A stretch of 64,000 nt of DNA from Lycorma delicatula (Eukaryota > Arthropoda > Insecta > Hemiptera > Fulgoridae), in assembly GCF_047948215.1 (NCBI RefSeq), contig NC_134465.1, positions 43,933,946 to 43,997,945 of the forward strand. The letters run 5' to 3'. The number at the start of each line of letters is the position of its first letter. The stretch's first letter is position 1. Positions 42,195-52,863 of the stretch are shown here, in pieces. A program made the position numbers and the translations under genes. The notes beneath the pieces were generated by a model. The model ran no database searches and had not been told where the DNA came from. It worked only from the letters and a program-made list of their open reading frames with translations.

Positions 42195-43518
42195 CAAAAT
42201 CATTCACGGGAACCGGATGTTTTTAAAATAATCATAAAAAATTGAATATTTACTTTAAAAAAGTTTTATTGGTAATGAAACACTTGTTAAATCAAAGCAT
42301 TTGTTACTTACTCATGAACGAAAAATTATCTCCGGCAAATGATGTCCATTTTGGGCAATACATTGTTGTAGCCTTTCACGGTAACTGGCCTCAATTCTTT
42401 GCAGCATGTCTACATCAATCTGGGTGACGTGATGACGAATTACGATCTTTAGGTCCTCCAATGTACGCGGTTTATTGCCGTACACACGTGATTTCAGAAA
42501 GCCCCACAGAAAAACCACAACTATTCAAGTCTAGGGGCCAAGGAATGTCGCCGAATCTGGAAACGATCCGTCCCGGAAACAAGTTACGGAGAACAGCCAT
42601 CGTTGCCCTCGCTGTGTGCGCTGTAGCTCCATCCTGCTGGAATAACACATTTTGAAAATCGATTCCCCGGTTTCGTAACTCAGGGATGTAAAACGTATTC
42701 AACATCGCAATGTAACGATCAGCTGTTACAGTTACGGCAACGTCATTTTCTTCAAAAAAATATGGTCCAATAACATCGACCTTTCCTATCGCACACCAGA
42801 CAGTCACCTTTGGGCTATGAAGTGGTCTCTCGTGAAGCCGATGTGGGTTTCTTTCTGCCTAATACCGGCAATTCTGTTTGTTGACGAAGCCATTCAGATG
42901 AAAATAAGCTTCGTCACTCGTTAAAAATAACAAAATTTTCATTTTCTTCAAAAACGGTAAGCATTTGTCGACAAAATTGTAATAGCTGCGTAAAATCTTG
43001 CTCGTTTAACTTCTGCATGACGGCTATCTTATAAGGATGGAAATGCAGGTCTGTATGCAGAATTCGTCTTACCGTACTTGTGCTTATTTGAAGCGCTGCT
43101 GAATGCCTCTGAATAGAGCGGCGTGGGCTTCTGACAATGGCTTCCCTTACTCGTTCGATGTTCTCCGGAGTGCTAGCAGTTCGTCGGGGACCCGGTGGTT
43201 TTTTCTTCAATATTGAACCGCTCGTCGGAAGGTTGTTTACCCGTCGCAATATTGTGTTACGAGAAGTCACACTTGCATTACGATGGGTATTAAACTGATG
43301 GCGGTAATCTCGCTGAACAGCAGTTATGGATTTGTCATTTCGCACAAAACTGTCATACGCGTACAGGCGTTGGTCTAGCGTCCACGGCTCCATCTCAACG
43401 ACTAAAATGTAAATGCTACGAACAAAGGAAACGTCAGACACCAGCCACGTGCCCCTCCCACCACGAACGCCCGAATACAACCCACTTCAAAAACATCCGG
43501 TTCCCGTGAATGATCCTG
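42195..43518 (-). mobile_element. Tc1/mariner-type transposon (DD41D-like) with long TIRs
   Basis: Left end from 42195 and right end to 43518 form inverted repeats of about 30 bases; the shared core is ATCATTCACGGGAACCGGAT followed by GTTTTT, with only two mismatches near the tips. TA duplications are at 42193-42194 and 43519-43520. Length 1324 bases. Confidence 0.9.
42312..43393 (-). pseudogene. DD41D-like transposase (lightly damaged)
   Basis: Start taken at the ATG at 43393 (MEPWTLDQRLYAYDSFVRND); upstream in-frame codons exist but lack homology. First 160 residues are open: helix-turn-helix, GSILKKKPPGPRRTASTPEN linker, second HTH with STSTVRRILHTDLHFHPYKI. A frame change near 42915 precedes the first catalytic Asp region (DEAYFHLNGFV-like). 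Next, VTVWCAIGKVDVIGPYFFEE, YIPELRNRGIDFQNVLFQQD (second Asp), GATAHTARATMAVLRNLFPG, then a small deletion after WP and a one-base loss at the third Asp (C-D-F motif). The end, LWGFLKSRVYGNKPRTLEDL to LQQCIAQNGHHLPEI, is intact. Restoring the missing three codons in principle gives 41 residues between Asp 2 and 3; that is inference. Confidence 0.85.
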
Positions 43519-43616
43519 TATATGCGAGACTCTTACCGTACGGTTTACAAAAAAAAAATTGAATTTCCGGCCAATTTTTTTGTTGATAGTCATATCATTC
43601 ACTTCATAACATATTT

Positions 43617-43788
43617 TTCCTTTTTTAATAAAACTAGTATAATGACTTTTACGAATCGAAAATCCGTGATGTGATATTGCACTTATTAATTTGTAAGAGT
43701 AACCCTCGATTTTTATCATTAAATTCGATTTTACCAATCGAATTTATTTTTGTTTCATTTATTCCTTTTTTAATAAAACTAGTATAAT
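43617..43788 (+). repeat. 27-base direct repeat pair
   Basis: TTCCTTTTTTAATAAAACTA plus GTATAAT occurs at 43617-43643 and again at 43762-43788, exact copies 145 bases apart. Probably a local duplication; no element lies cleanly between them. Confidence 0.85.
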
Positions 43789-44349
43789 CTCTTGTAAACT
43801 AATACTTTAATTTTTTTTAAAAGAAGTGATGGGAATTAAAAAAAAAATTGTTTCATCTTCAGTACTTTCATTTGCATAACAGCATTTACTATTAAAACAA
43901 GCTGTAGTATATTTTCTTTTAAATTTTATTATTTCGATTGCGTTATCAAGGTTTTGTACGCTACGTAGTACTATCACGTACTGCTATCTAGCGGGGCGAC
44001 TCGTAAAGTCACCGTAAAAAAATGGATGAAATGACTTATTCCAGACCCGCAGTTCATCAAATGAAAAAAAAAAGTTGCCTAACAAAATTCAATTATATTT
44101 TGAAGGTAATCTAGTTGAACTAAAATATAATAAATTAGATTAAAACGAATATTGTTATATCTGTTATGTTGTTAACAGTAATTTTTAACGTTATAAATAA
44201 TACAAAATAATCTAGTATTAATATTATTACTGTAATTATAATTATAAATTTATCCTTTATAAGTTTACCTTCCTTCGTTTGGATTAGCTCCGTTATAGGA
44301 TTTTATATAATAAACAAAATCGTTATTAACATAAGTTTATAAAATTAAC
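43789..44349. other. Unassigned AT-rich spacer
   Basis: No gene or family recognised. Confidence 0.4.
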
Positions 44350-44351
44350 TA

Positions 44352-46133
44352 CCGTATTTATTCGAGTACCCCCCGCCCCCGTATAAGCCCCGCACCGAAA
44401 ATCTTTAAAAAAATCGATTATATACCGGTATTTTAAAGTGTAACAGATATGATAAAAAAGTAGGTAAATACGAAAATATTCAAAAAATAAAGAATTTAAT
44501 TCGTTCATTTAAATGACAATATTAATATTACATTAATAATTAATTACCGTAAGTACTAGTTTAGTTCAGAATCAGTAGGCCAGTAAAACGAAAAGAAAGT
44601 ATCATGTTGAAAAGGATCATTTCAATACTCCTTTTAATATGGGATTTTATTTTTAATTAATCACTGTCACTGTCAATGTCTGTAGAAGAGTTACCGGTAG
44701 TCTCCACATCGCTTTACGAAAGGTTATCGTCTTCACTACCATCAAGTTCATTAGATATTCCGCGTTTTTTAAAACCTTTCCTTACTAATTACTTGGAAAA
44801 ACGTTCCCAAGCATATTTTATCCAAATACAAATCTGGTTAAAATCTAGGCGTTTGATTCTTCCTGTAGGCGTGAGAAAGAAATTTTCATCAGCCATCGAT
44901 TTACTGTACAGTTGTTTTAATGCAGATTTGAACGGTTTATTAATGCAGACATCCAGTGGTTGCAATATAGAAGATGTTAATCCGCCTGGAATTATTACTT
45001 GGTCTGTCATACCCTTTTTTAAAATGTCTTTCATTTTATCAGTCGTATGCTTCCGATAACTATCCATTACTAGCATACCGGTATTTTTTTTATTAAGTAA
45101 ATCTCCTGATCGCTTTTGCCATACACACCTAATCCGATCTAAAATTAAGGTTTCATCCATCCAACTTCCTGTGCTCTGATAATAACTCCATTTACCTGTA
45201 CGGTAGGAAGAGTTTTTCTTTTAAAAACAATGTACGGAGGTAATTTTGATCCATCAGAAGTAATGCAAAGCATAACACTACACCTTTGTTTTTCGTTACC
45301 ACCAGTGCAAATCGTAACACTTTTTTCACCTTTTTCGTTTACGGTTTTGTCAAATGACATTTCAAAATATACGGGGGTTTGATCAGCGTTTCCTATTTGA
45401 GAAGACAAATAGCTTTTATCTTTTCTAAGATTTATTATGTATTTGTGAAAATGTAATCTTTTTTTTCATAAGCGTCTGGAAGTTGTTGAGAAATAGTCGT
45501 CTTTCGTCTAACTGACAAATCATTTCGTGCAAAAAATCGTGTTATCCATCCACGGCTTGCTTTAAAATCAACTTTATTCAATGATTTAGCGATTTCACGA
45601 GCGTATGATCGACACATTTCTGTCGTGACAGCATAACCGCATTTCCTATTTTTTCCATAACAAAGTCATACAATTTTTTTTTTATGTCTGTGTATTTTCG
45701 TTTTAAGCCACGAAAAGCCCTTTTATTACCAGTTCCTTTCACCAGAAGTTGTTTCTTCTTACGCCAGTCTCAAATGCAGCTTTCATCTATGTCAAATTTT
45801 CTTCCTGCCACCCGATTTCCAATTTTTTCAACCTCTTCTATAACGCGCATTTTTCATTTACTGTAAAAGATCGTAGACGCTGTCCTTTTGTACTCATTTT
45901 AATGCCGTAATTAAAATAAATCACAATATTAAACTTTACAAGATAAACTAAACAGGTAAAATGCACATAACCGTCCACATATACAAACAGTACAATGACT
46001 ATGGCGAATAGACAAGACGACCATGGGTAACTGATACTGTAACTGTACCGTAACTTCGTTCCTATCGATAATATGAACAGGATATTAATAATTAAGGATG
46101 TATTTAAACACATCCTTACTCGAATAAATACGG
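44352..46133 (-). mobile_element. Pogo/Tigger-like DNA transposon with TIRs
   Basis: Perfect 17-base terminal inverted repeats CCGTATTTATTCGAGTA at 44352-44368 and inverted at 46117-46133, flanked by TA (44350-44351 and 46134-46135). Length 1782 bases. Just inside the right end AAGGATGT and ACATCCTT make a subterminal hairpin (about 46094-46116). One transposase gene on the minus strand fills most of the element. Confidence 0.9.
44657..45897 (-). pseudogene. Pogo/Tigger-like transposase (frameshifted)
   Basis: Start at the ATG at 45897 (MSTKGQRLRSFTVNEKCAL), followed by a psq/CENP-B type helix-turn-helix; WRKKKQLLVKGTGNKRAFRG and YAREIAKSLNKVDFKASRGW ITRF belong to the CENP-B DNA-binding part. 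The DDE_1 catalytic part shows NADQTPVYFEM (first Asp), SVMLCITSDGSKLPPYIVFK, GMLVMDSYRKHTTDKM (second Asp), and GGLTSSILQPLDVCINKPFK (third Asp). An acidic STDIDSDSD tail ends at the stop at 44657. At least four frame changes break it. All three catalytic aspartates are still encoded. About 410 residues originally, normal for the family. Confidence 0.85.
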
Positions 46134-46189
46134 TAATTATCATTTAGAAAGGATGGTAAAAACATGTTTACAATAATTATTCATACACA

Positions 46190-47060
46190 TTACTTGTCGT
46201 TATCCATTCACCTATTTCTTTAGGGAGTTTTTTCTTCACTCTGCTATACATAAATTTAGCAGGAATAAAATTTATTAGTTTAGCAGAAATATACTTTAAA
46301 TTTCTTCTGCAGACCGATAGGTCGCTTCGGGACATTGTGAAACTGATAATAAATGGCCTTTGACTATATGATGAATCGACGGTATTAAAGAGGTTTACAT
46401 TTTTGTTAATAGATAAGTAAGAAGTTACATTTTTTGACGTTGTGATGTCTCATTTTTAACGCGTTAAATTCCCAGAATAGTCTAACCGTAAAGTAAAGTC
46501 TGGGCCCATTTAAGGTAGCATTTATTAAGTGTTTTTGAAGCACATACATACGCTTTATTTAAGTTCACGTTTCTTGCTCCATCTCACGAACGTTATGCAA
46601 AATCGATCGGGCATACGTAAAATACACAAGTCTAAAGATACTGTTATTTTTTAGTTTACTAAAGTTGGTGAATTGAGGGATTAAGCGTTTAATTCTTTTG
46701 CACGTATTGTTAATATGTGCGTCCCGTTTAAGGTGAGGGTCTATCCAGACTCCAAAATATTTTATTTACTTTTTCTAATTTGGGACACAGACGGGGAGTA
46801 AAAATTGGCCTTTTACAGTTTATTGAAAGCACAGTTATATTATTTAGGTTACGAGGCTGATAATCGTGATTTGTTGAAAACGTCATAAACACGATTTCTT
46901 TAACATTTTAAGGTTAGCTGATGTTCGACAAACCAAGCTTTGACACCCATAAGACCTTCTTCAGCCGATTTTAAAACCTCATCCAAAGAGAAACCCGCGA
47001 GAATCAAGGCAGTGTCATCAGCAAAAGATATTATATCACGGTTCTTAATTTGTAGATTTT
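46190..47060 (-). pseudogene. Reverse transcriptase remnant of a third LINE family (LINE-B)
   Basis: Too broken to give a long frame, but the minus strand reads, in order, RDIISFADDTALILAGFSLD (catalytic motif C, codons at about 47013-47027), SAEEGLMGVKAWFVEHQL, then YFGVWIDPHLKRDAHINNTC and KRIKRLIPQFTNF (thumb), NSIFRLVYFTYARSILHNV, LQKHLINATLNGPRLY, FWEFNALKMRHHNVKK, and CRRNFKYISAK-like remains near 46300. This order is that of the RT palm end and following region of Jockey-group LINEs in insects. Frameshifts and stops are frequent. The 5' half and 3' tail are not found; a pogo element lies just left. Confidence 0.65.
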
Positions 47061-47339
47061 ATATTATATGTTATTTATTTAAAATAAGAATAAGATACGG
47101 ATAATAGATGACAATACTTTTCATTTCGATAAGTTGATTAACAATAAAATGTACCAGAACGAGTGTTCCCGCACTCCTTCAATTACCTTTACCAGTAAAC
47201 AATTAATAAATTTAAGTCAATTAGAAATACATACATTATTTAAGTTCTGTCTTATTTAGACTGAATTTATATACTTCAAACAGCCTTAATTAATTTTAAC
47301 TTCTCTATCAATTTTAAAGGAAGTTAAAAAAAAAAAAAA
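47061..47339. other. Unassigned AT-rich spacer
   Basis: No element recognised; ends in an A-run at 47326-47340. Confidence 0.4.
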
Positions 47340-47778
47340 ACAGGAGATGAAGTCTGATTTGAACCGATGTGCCTTCCCCTTGTAAGATCCCAATATTTCA
47401 TTAATTAAAATTTAATTTGGCTATAACTCTGGAATTGATGAAAATAAGTACCACTTATGATACATCGTTGAAAAGCTTTTAACGAGGGCTTATTATTCCA
47501 GTAAAGAAAAAGTCAAAAACCCATTCTTTTTTTTGATTTTGGGCTATTTTGAACACTTTTGGTCCAGTCGATTTCAAATAAAAGGAGAGGTGAACGAATA
47601 GATGTTACAATAGTCCGACATCCAAAATTTCAACATCCTACGGCTAATCGTTTTTGAGTTATGCGAGATATGTACGTACAGGTCACGTTGAAACTGGTCA
47701 AAATGGATATTTCCGTTGAAATATGAAAACCGAAATTTTTCGCGATCACAACACTTCCTTTACTTCGTACAAGGAAGT
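47340..47778 (-). repeat. Repeat R copy 5 (minus)
   Basis: GATTTGAACCGATGTGCCTT (inverted B-box-like motif), the conserved block with CGGCTAATCGTTTTTGAGTT, and a good family end CGTACAAGGAAGT (47766-47778) preceded by ACTTCCTTTACTT, so the terminal hairpin is intact. The A/T-rich half and far end are missing; the break is at an A-run. Confidence 0.75.
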
Positions 47779-48424
47779 AAAAATAACTTTGAACTTAATA
47801 ATAATAACAGAAAATATTATTAATTACTTTTAATTCAATTAGTGAAGGAAGTGAAAACAGGCACACAAAGATATATATATATATATATATATATATCAAA
47901 AACTTTAAGTTTGCTATCTTATAACACTGACTCTATTTTTTTGAAAACGCAACAAGAATTCCGTGACACTAACTGGTAAGGTCACGCGAAGATAAACCAT
48001 ATGTGTCATATCGTAGAAAGGGAAGAAATAAATCAAACGACCAACTAATATGGCACATATTTTTCCCCTCATCATTAAAAAATATATATATATTTCTTTA
48101 TTTAATCTATAGGTTAGTTAAGAATAACATCCATCTAATTCAGTTTAAAACATATTCTATTATAAAATAAGATAATAATATCTCCGAGCACTATTGAAAG
48201 ACAAAAACATTGTATTTTTGGTAGGTTTTTTTTTAATTTGTAGGGCAAAATAAATATGGGTTATATTTTAGAAGGAAACAGTAATTGGTAGTTTTCATTT
48301 TTTGGTTTCACCCCCACCTTAAAATAAAATCTTCGGGTCACAAATTACTTTACCGTCATTCATTTATTTATTCCACAAACAACCGCCTGACACCCAATTA
48401 TAGCTTGTTTCATGGTGTTAGATT
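47779..48424. other. Unassigned AT-rich spacer
   Basis: (AT)n at 47871-47896 and AT-rich DNA. No element recognised. Confidence 0.4.
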
Positions 48425-48485
48425 TTTCAGCGTATGATAAATACAAGCCTAACCGGGATTCGAACGCAGAATCTTTTGAAAGAAA
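48425..48485 (-). repeat. SINE-B-like fragment (minus)
   Basis: CAGCGTATGATAAATACAAG and ACCGGGATTCGAACGCAGAA match the B-box side of SINE-B. The rest is not recognisable. Confidence 0.45.
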
Positions 48486-48590
48486 TACAGTATTAAAAAA
48501 CAAATCTCATCTAGTTATTTGCACTTATAAAACAAAAATATTAATGAAAGTATTTTTTTAATTTTTTTTCCTTTTTTTTTTAATTGATAA

Positions 48591-48740
48591 TCTATACTAT
48601 TATATAAAGAGGAAGAGGGTTTTTGTTTTTTGGGGTAAACAAAAAAACTACTCGATCGATCGCAACCAAAGTTTTACCGATGTTTTTTCTCGTAACTGAA
48701 AAGGCTTTTAGATATATTTCATCTCGAAAAAAAATATATA
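48591..48740 (+). repeat. Possible Helitron-like 5' end
   Basis: TCTATACTATTATATAAAGA followed by GGAAGAGGGTTTTTGTTTTT resembles Helitron 5' ends known from insects (recalled). No matching 3' end is assigned. Confidence 0.3.
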
Positions 48741-48927
48741 TATAATAGTATAGACATGTATAAGTAGAATTTACGGTTGAAGCACAAACTTTAATGAATT
48801 GACTTAATAAACTGTGAACTGTCAGTTTCTATCACTGCGTGAGCTGGGTTTGAGCTAAATAATTCGAATTAATCGAATGAATAATATAACAAAAATAACA
48901 GAATTAAATGTACGTTAAATAAAACAA

Positions 48928-49702
48928 TCTATATAAATAAAAATTAAAATGTTCGTTTGTTCAAAATCTTAAATCTTCAGCAGTTTTACACCGATTGCTT
49001 TGAAATTTTGACAACGTTGTATTCGAATACGCGCGTGTTTTTATATACCTACTATTTATATACCTAAGATGTCACACCTGTGACAGGTAAGAACATGCTT
49101 TTTTTTAAAAAAAAGCGCTATCTTTTGGACGTAAAAGCAACACACGCTATACTAAATATTTTACGATTCGAGTTCAGTGTTTCCGATATGTGTGTCCGCT
49201 ATAGACTAAAAAACTACTGGACCGATTTACGCACGGGGGAAAAGGGAGAAAGAGAAAAATCGGAAAAGGGAAAGAGAGAAAAATCGAAAAAGATGAAAGG
49301 GAAGAAGGTAAAAATGGGAGAAGGGGAAAATGGAAAAATAAATAAAAAAGGGAAAAACGGGGAACAGGGAATGGATAGGGGATAGGATAAAAAGAAAAGG
49401 GGTAAGAGGGAAAGAGGAAAGGAGGAAGGGAAATAGGGGGAATGAGAAATGGGGAAGAAAATAGAAAGAGGTGGAAAAGGGGGAAAGGAGAGGGAATATA
49501 TTAAAATGGAAATGGGAAAAAGTAAATTGGGAAAGAGAGAAATGAAAAAGGGAAAGGAAAACGAGGAAAAGGAAAAGGGAAAGGTTAAATTTTGTGAAGT
49601 TCCGTAATGTTGATTTTGTTAATGTTTTATTGAGCTTTCAATGTGTTCATTTAATATATATACTCAAATCTAACAATAGCGAAGCACTGCCAGGTCTGCT
49701 AA
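48928..49702 (+). mobile_element. Helitron-like element, copy 3 (both ends)
   Basis: Starts TCTATATAAATAAAAATTAA after an A and ends GCACTGCCAGGTCTGCTAA before a T. A GTTCGTTTGTTC opening, a long GA-rich core (about 49235-49590) and the shared end TGTGAAGTTCCGTAATGTT match copies 1 and 2. The 101-codon Lys/Glu/Gly frame at 49080-49385 is produced by the GA-rich core and is not a gene. Confidence 0.55.
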
Positions 49703-50954
49703 TAAAGAGGACTGCGTGTGAGGCAGAGTTATGAGGTATGTGAGCATCTCGTGGAAGACAAGACCGATCGCCACCATCAACCTGTAACAAAGTAACAAAC
49801 GGGGTGCCCCTGGGGCGCTGTTTTGGAAGATACAATGGGGTACAATGTAATATTTCTGCAACCAAACCTCCAATTTTCAAAATTCAAATGGGGTAGTACG
49901 TTGAAGACTAACTTTTAAACGCATCAGGTACTCTATCGATCTAACAGATCACAGTTATTCGTAAATGTTATCTAAAAACGAAAATTCATTTATTAAAACG
50001 TGTAAGTAATAAATAACTCGTTACGGTGCTGCACTTCTAATTCGGACCATCTCAATTCCCTCCCGAGGGGAGAAGATCCCGTCTCGTAGCGTGTCAGGTC
50101 GCTACACCACACCCCCGTTCCTTGCCAGTAATGGCTTTAACGGAGGATATCTTCTTGCCCTCAAACTGTAACACATTCTACAGTGTACAGCCCGGCCACG
50201 GGGAGATGCCACCGATGCAGATGCCCCGAGGGACATCTACATCGGTAATTCGTCACGAGAGATAGTATTGAGTTCTGCCTTCCGAAGAAGACAGCTGACA
50301 GCTAACGCTACCACGTTGCCCTCAGGAACTAAGCAAAAGCCTAAACCGCGGAGAAGAAGACCCCGCGCCTACCATAATCGGCCTAAAAATATACTATGCC
50401 CCTAACGCATAGATGCATCAAGTATGCCAGGACAGCATATCTTTCAGCAGATTCAGACACCCCAACGGATCGTAAGAATTTAAGCGATTGGAGCACAGCC
50501 GCAACAATAAACCTAGTCCCAGAGGTCCTAAAGTTTGCTCCGTCGGGAGCTGAGTATAACCTCTAATCTCCCACTACAGCTCCGGTTAGGAGGACATCTC
50601 GGAATACACCCAGGTCGACCGACAAATGAAGAAATCAACTTGATTTTTGCTGAATGTAATCTTCATTTGAACAAACCAATTTTTACATTTTTGAAATTCG
50701 ACTATGAAAGGGAGTGAAGGTACTATACAACGCGGGCGAAGCTGCAACAATTAATTTTATTTTTAATAATAATAATAAGACGGTTTTATTAAAAAAATGA
50801 TGGGATGTTTCAGGAAGTTTCCTTCAAACTTAAAGGCATATATCTTTCATCAAAATAATTTAAAAAAATTCATACAAACAAAATTCTAGAAACACTTTGT
50901 TTACAAAATAAGATTTCTGCTCTAAAAATAAAAAAATGTTATACTAAAGACTCT
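49703..50954. other. GC-richer island, origin unknown, then AT-rich DNA
   Basis: 49705-49870 and especially 50035-50640 are less AT-rich than the surroundings. CCGATGCAGATGCCCC with GGGACATCTACATCGG (about 50212-50247) can fold as a stem. Some plus-strand frames look Arg/Pro-rich (KPKPRRRRPRAYHNR near 50330-50380), as in gag-like nucleic-acid-binding tails, but no domain can be named. Probably a fragment of a GC-rich retroelement. Confidence 0.35.
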
Positions 50955-51684
50955 GTTTTTTGTTTTGTCTTCAGTCATTTGACTGGTTTGATGCAACTCT
51001 CCAAGATTCCCTATCTAGTGCTAGTCGTTTCATTTCAGTATACCCTCTACATCCTACATCCCTAACAATTTGTTTTACATATTCCAAACGTGGTCTGCCT
51101 ACACAATTTTTCCCTTCTACCTGTCCTTCCAATATTAAATTGACTATTCCAGGATGCCTTAGTATCTGGCCTGTAAGTCTGTCTCTTCTTTTAACTATAT
51201 TTTTCCAAATGCTTCTTTCTTCATCTATTTGCCGCAATACCTCTTCATTTGTCACTTTATCCACCCATCTGATTTTTAACATTCTCCTATAGCACCGCTT
51301 TTCAAAAGCTTCTAATCTTTTCTTCTCAGATACTCCGATCGTCCAAGTTTCACTTCCGTATAAAGCGACACTCCAAACATATACTTTCAAAAATCTTTTC
51401 CTGACATTTAAATTAATTTTTGATGTAAACAAATTATATTTCTTACAGAAGGCTCGTTTAGCTTGTGCTATTCGGCATTTTATATCGCTCCTGCTTCGTC
51501 CATCTTTAGTAATACTCCTTCCCAAATAACAAAATTCTTCTACCTCCATAATCTTTTCTCCTCCTTTTTTCACATTCAGTGGTCCATCTTTGTTATTTCT
51601 ACTACATTTCATTACTTTTGTTTTGTTCTTATTTATTTTCATGCGATAGTTCTTGCGTAGGACTTCATCTATGCCGTTCATTAT
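50955..51684 (-). mobile_element. LINE-A copy 8 (5' truncated, minus)
   Basis: 3' signature TTTTGTCTTCAGTCATTTGA at the left and homology up to ATGCCGTTCATTATT (51684), shortly after the RT motif C. The tail is interrupted T-rich DNA rather than a pure run. No target duplication is clear; the flank beyond is an AT palindrome-like TAATATTTATAATTATTTAT. Confidence 0.85.
50971..51681 (-). CDS. LINE-A ORF carboxyl half, copy 8 (open, truncated)
   Basis: An uninterrupted 236-codon frame, the best-preserved carboxyl end in the window. It has no genuine start; the first Met is internal. It covers MNGIDEVLRKNYRMKINKNK, the thumb CYLGRSITKDGRSRSDIKCR, RKRFLKVYVWSVALYGSETW, RRMLKIRWVDKVTNEEVLRQ, the helical RRDRLTGQILRHPGIV, and the end VGRPRLEYVKQIVRDVGCRG to SNQSND and stop. 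The palm with FADD is missing, so it cannot act as an RT. One small difference, LGRS for LGSR, is specific to this copy. The open frame suggests a fairly young insertion or chance preservation. Confidence 0.75.
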   Translation of the reverse strand: MNGIDEVLRKNYRMKINKNKTKVMKCSRNNKDGPLNVKKGGEKIMEVEEFCYLGRSITKDGRSRSDIKCRIAQAKRAFCKKYNLFTSKINLNVRKRFLKVYVWSVALYGSETWTIGVSEKKRLEAFEKRCYRRMLKIRWVDKVTNEEVLRQIDEERSIWKNIVKRRDRLTGQILRHPGIVNLILEGQVEGKNCVGRPRLEYVKQIVRDVGCRGYTEMKRLALDRESWRVASNQSND

Positions 51685-51847
51685 TATTTGTAATATTTAT
51701 AATTATTTATTATAAATATTACAAATATTTACTTTATAATTATAAATGTTTTCGATCATAAATTATTAATGAAAGACATTTTGAAAGCACTACAATAAAT
51801 ATTCAAAACATTTCCCCTCTACAGCGCTAACCTCAATTAATATCCGT
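51685..51847. other. Unassigned spacer
   Basis: Self-complementary AT-rich DNA near 51688-51735, then plain sequence up to the transposase remnant. A 30-base near-duplicate unit (TAATATCCGTT-TAACTTCTGG) lies at 51838-51895. Confidence 0.45.
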
Positions 51848-52863
51848 TTATAACTTCTGGTGACGGACTAATATCCGTTGGTAACTTCTGGTGGTACACG
51901 AGTAAATTCGTCTTTTCGATTCATCAATGTCTGCAGGTTTTATTTTGTAAACATTATGTTTCAGGTACCCCGCAAAAGTATAATCCATATTACGTTTCTG
52001 GTACCCCCAAAAAACGTAATCCAGAGGAGATAGGTCTCGGGTCCTGGCAGGCCATTCAACGACCAATCAAACGATTTGGAAATTGCTCGTTTAAAAATTG
52101 CCGCGCCCTTAGATAATAATGAGGTGATGCCCCATTTGCTGAAACCATACATTATTATTTAATTCTTGTTCAATATCTGCATTCCCGAATATTTGGTAAA
52201 ATCCTATGGGCTAACAAGTTACAGTAAGAATCTGTCATCTAAAATAAGATCCTACAATACAATAAGCGAAGATTCCTGCCCAAACGTTAATTTTCTGAGG
52301 GTGCTGTGTATGAGCTTCTGACACCCATCTGGGATTAGTATCACTCCAAAATCGACAGTTATGCTTATTCATATGGGCATTTAACATAAAAGTCGCTTTA
52401 TCAGTAAATAATATCAAATTAGAAAAATTCGTCTACGTCTAATTTTTGCATTACATCAAAAACTCGATTCTGGGGTCAAAATCGTCTTCCGATAGTTCTT
52501 ACACCAGGTGTAGCTTATAAATGTGAAATTTATTTGTTTTAAGAATTTGTTGAACTGAAAAATAATTAATGTCATGTTGGATAACAGCTTTCCGAATCGA
52601 TGAATGAGGGTCTTCGACAAAGTCTGCGATAGATTTAATGACTGAACCGGTTGTGACAGTTCTCGGTTTACCGGTGCAAGGATGATTCTTTACAGTACAG
52701 GTTTTTTCCAAATCGCTGAACTGTGTTGATTACAGTCAATTTTCTTAACGATTCTCTGTTTTTAAATCTATCATTAAATAAATCGTATATATACCTCTTT
52801 TAAAAGCCGAACTTGCACATCATCGACAAGAGTTATTCCTTCGGTTTCACTTAAAGAAAGCAT
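51848..52863 (-). pseudogene. Tc1/mariner-type transposase remnant with 12-codon duplication
   Basis: Start at the ATG at 52863 (MLSLSETEGITLVDDVQVRL). Downstream pieces: AVIQHDINYFSVQQILKTNK (HTH), ILFTDKATFMLNAHMNKHNC (first catalytic Asp), RFWSDTNPRWVSEAHTQHPQ, KINVWAGIFAYCIVGSYFR, and WPARTRDLSPLDYVFWGYQK (third Asp in PLDY). The segment DYVFWGYQKRNM is repeated as DYTFAGYLKHNV, from a 36-base tandem duplication (51950-51985 and 51986-52021). The second Asp motif is in a damaged stretch. Terminal inverted repeats were not found, so element edges are unknown. Related to the DD41D-like copies but a distinct family. Confidence 0.7.

Noticed and set aside
43617..43788. Target-site duplication of an unknown element
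   Set aside because: 27 bases is long for a TSD and the 118 bases between show no element ends; simple local duplication is more likely.
49080..49385. 101-codon Lys/Glu/Gly-rich frame
   Set aside because: Produced by the GA-rich core of the Helitron-like element; low complexity, no domain, no coding pattern.
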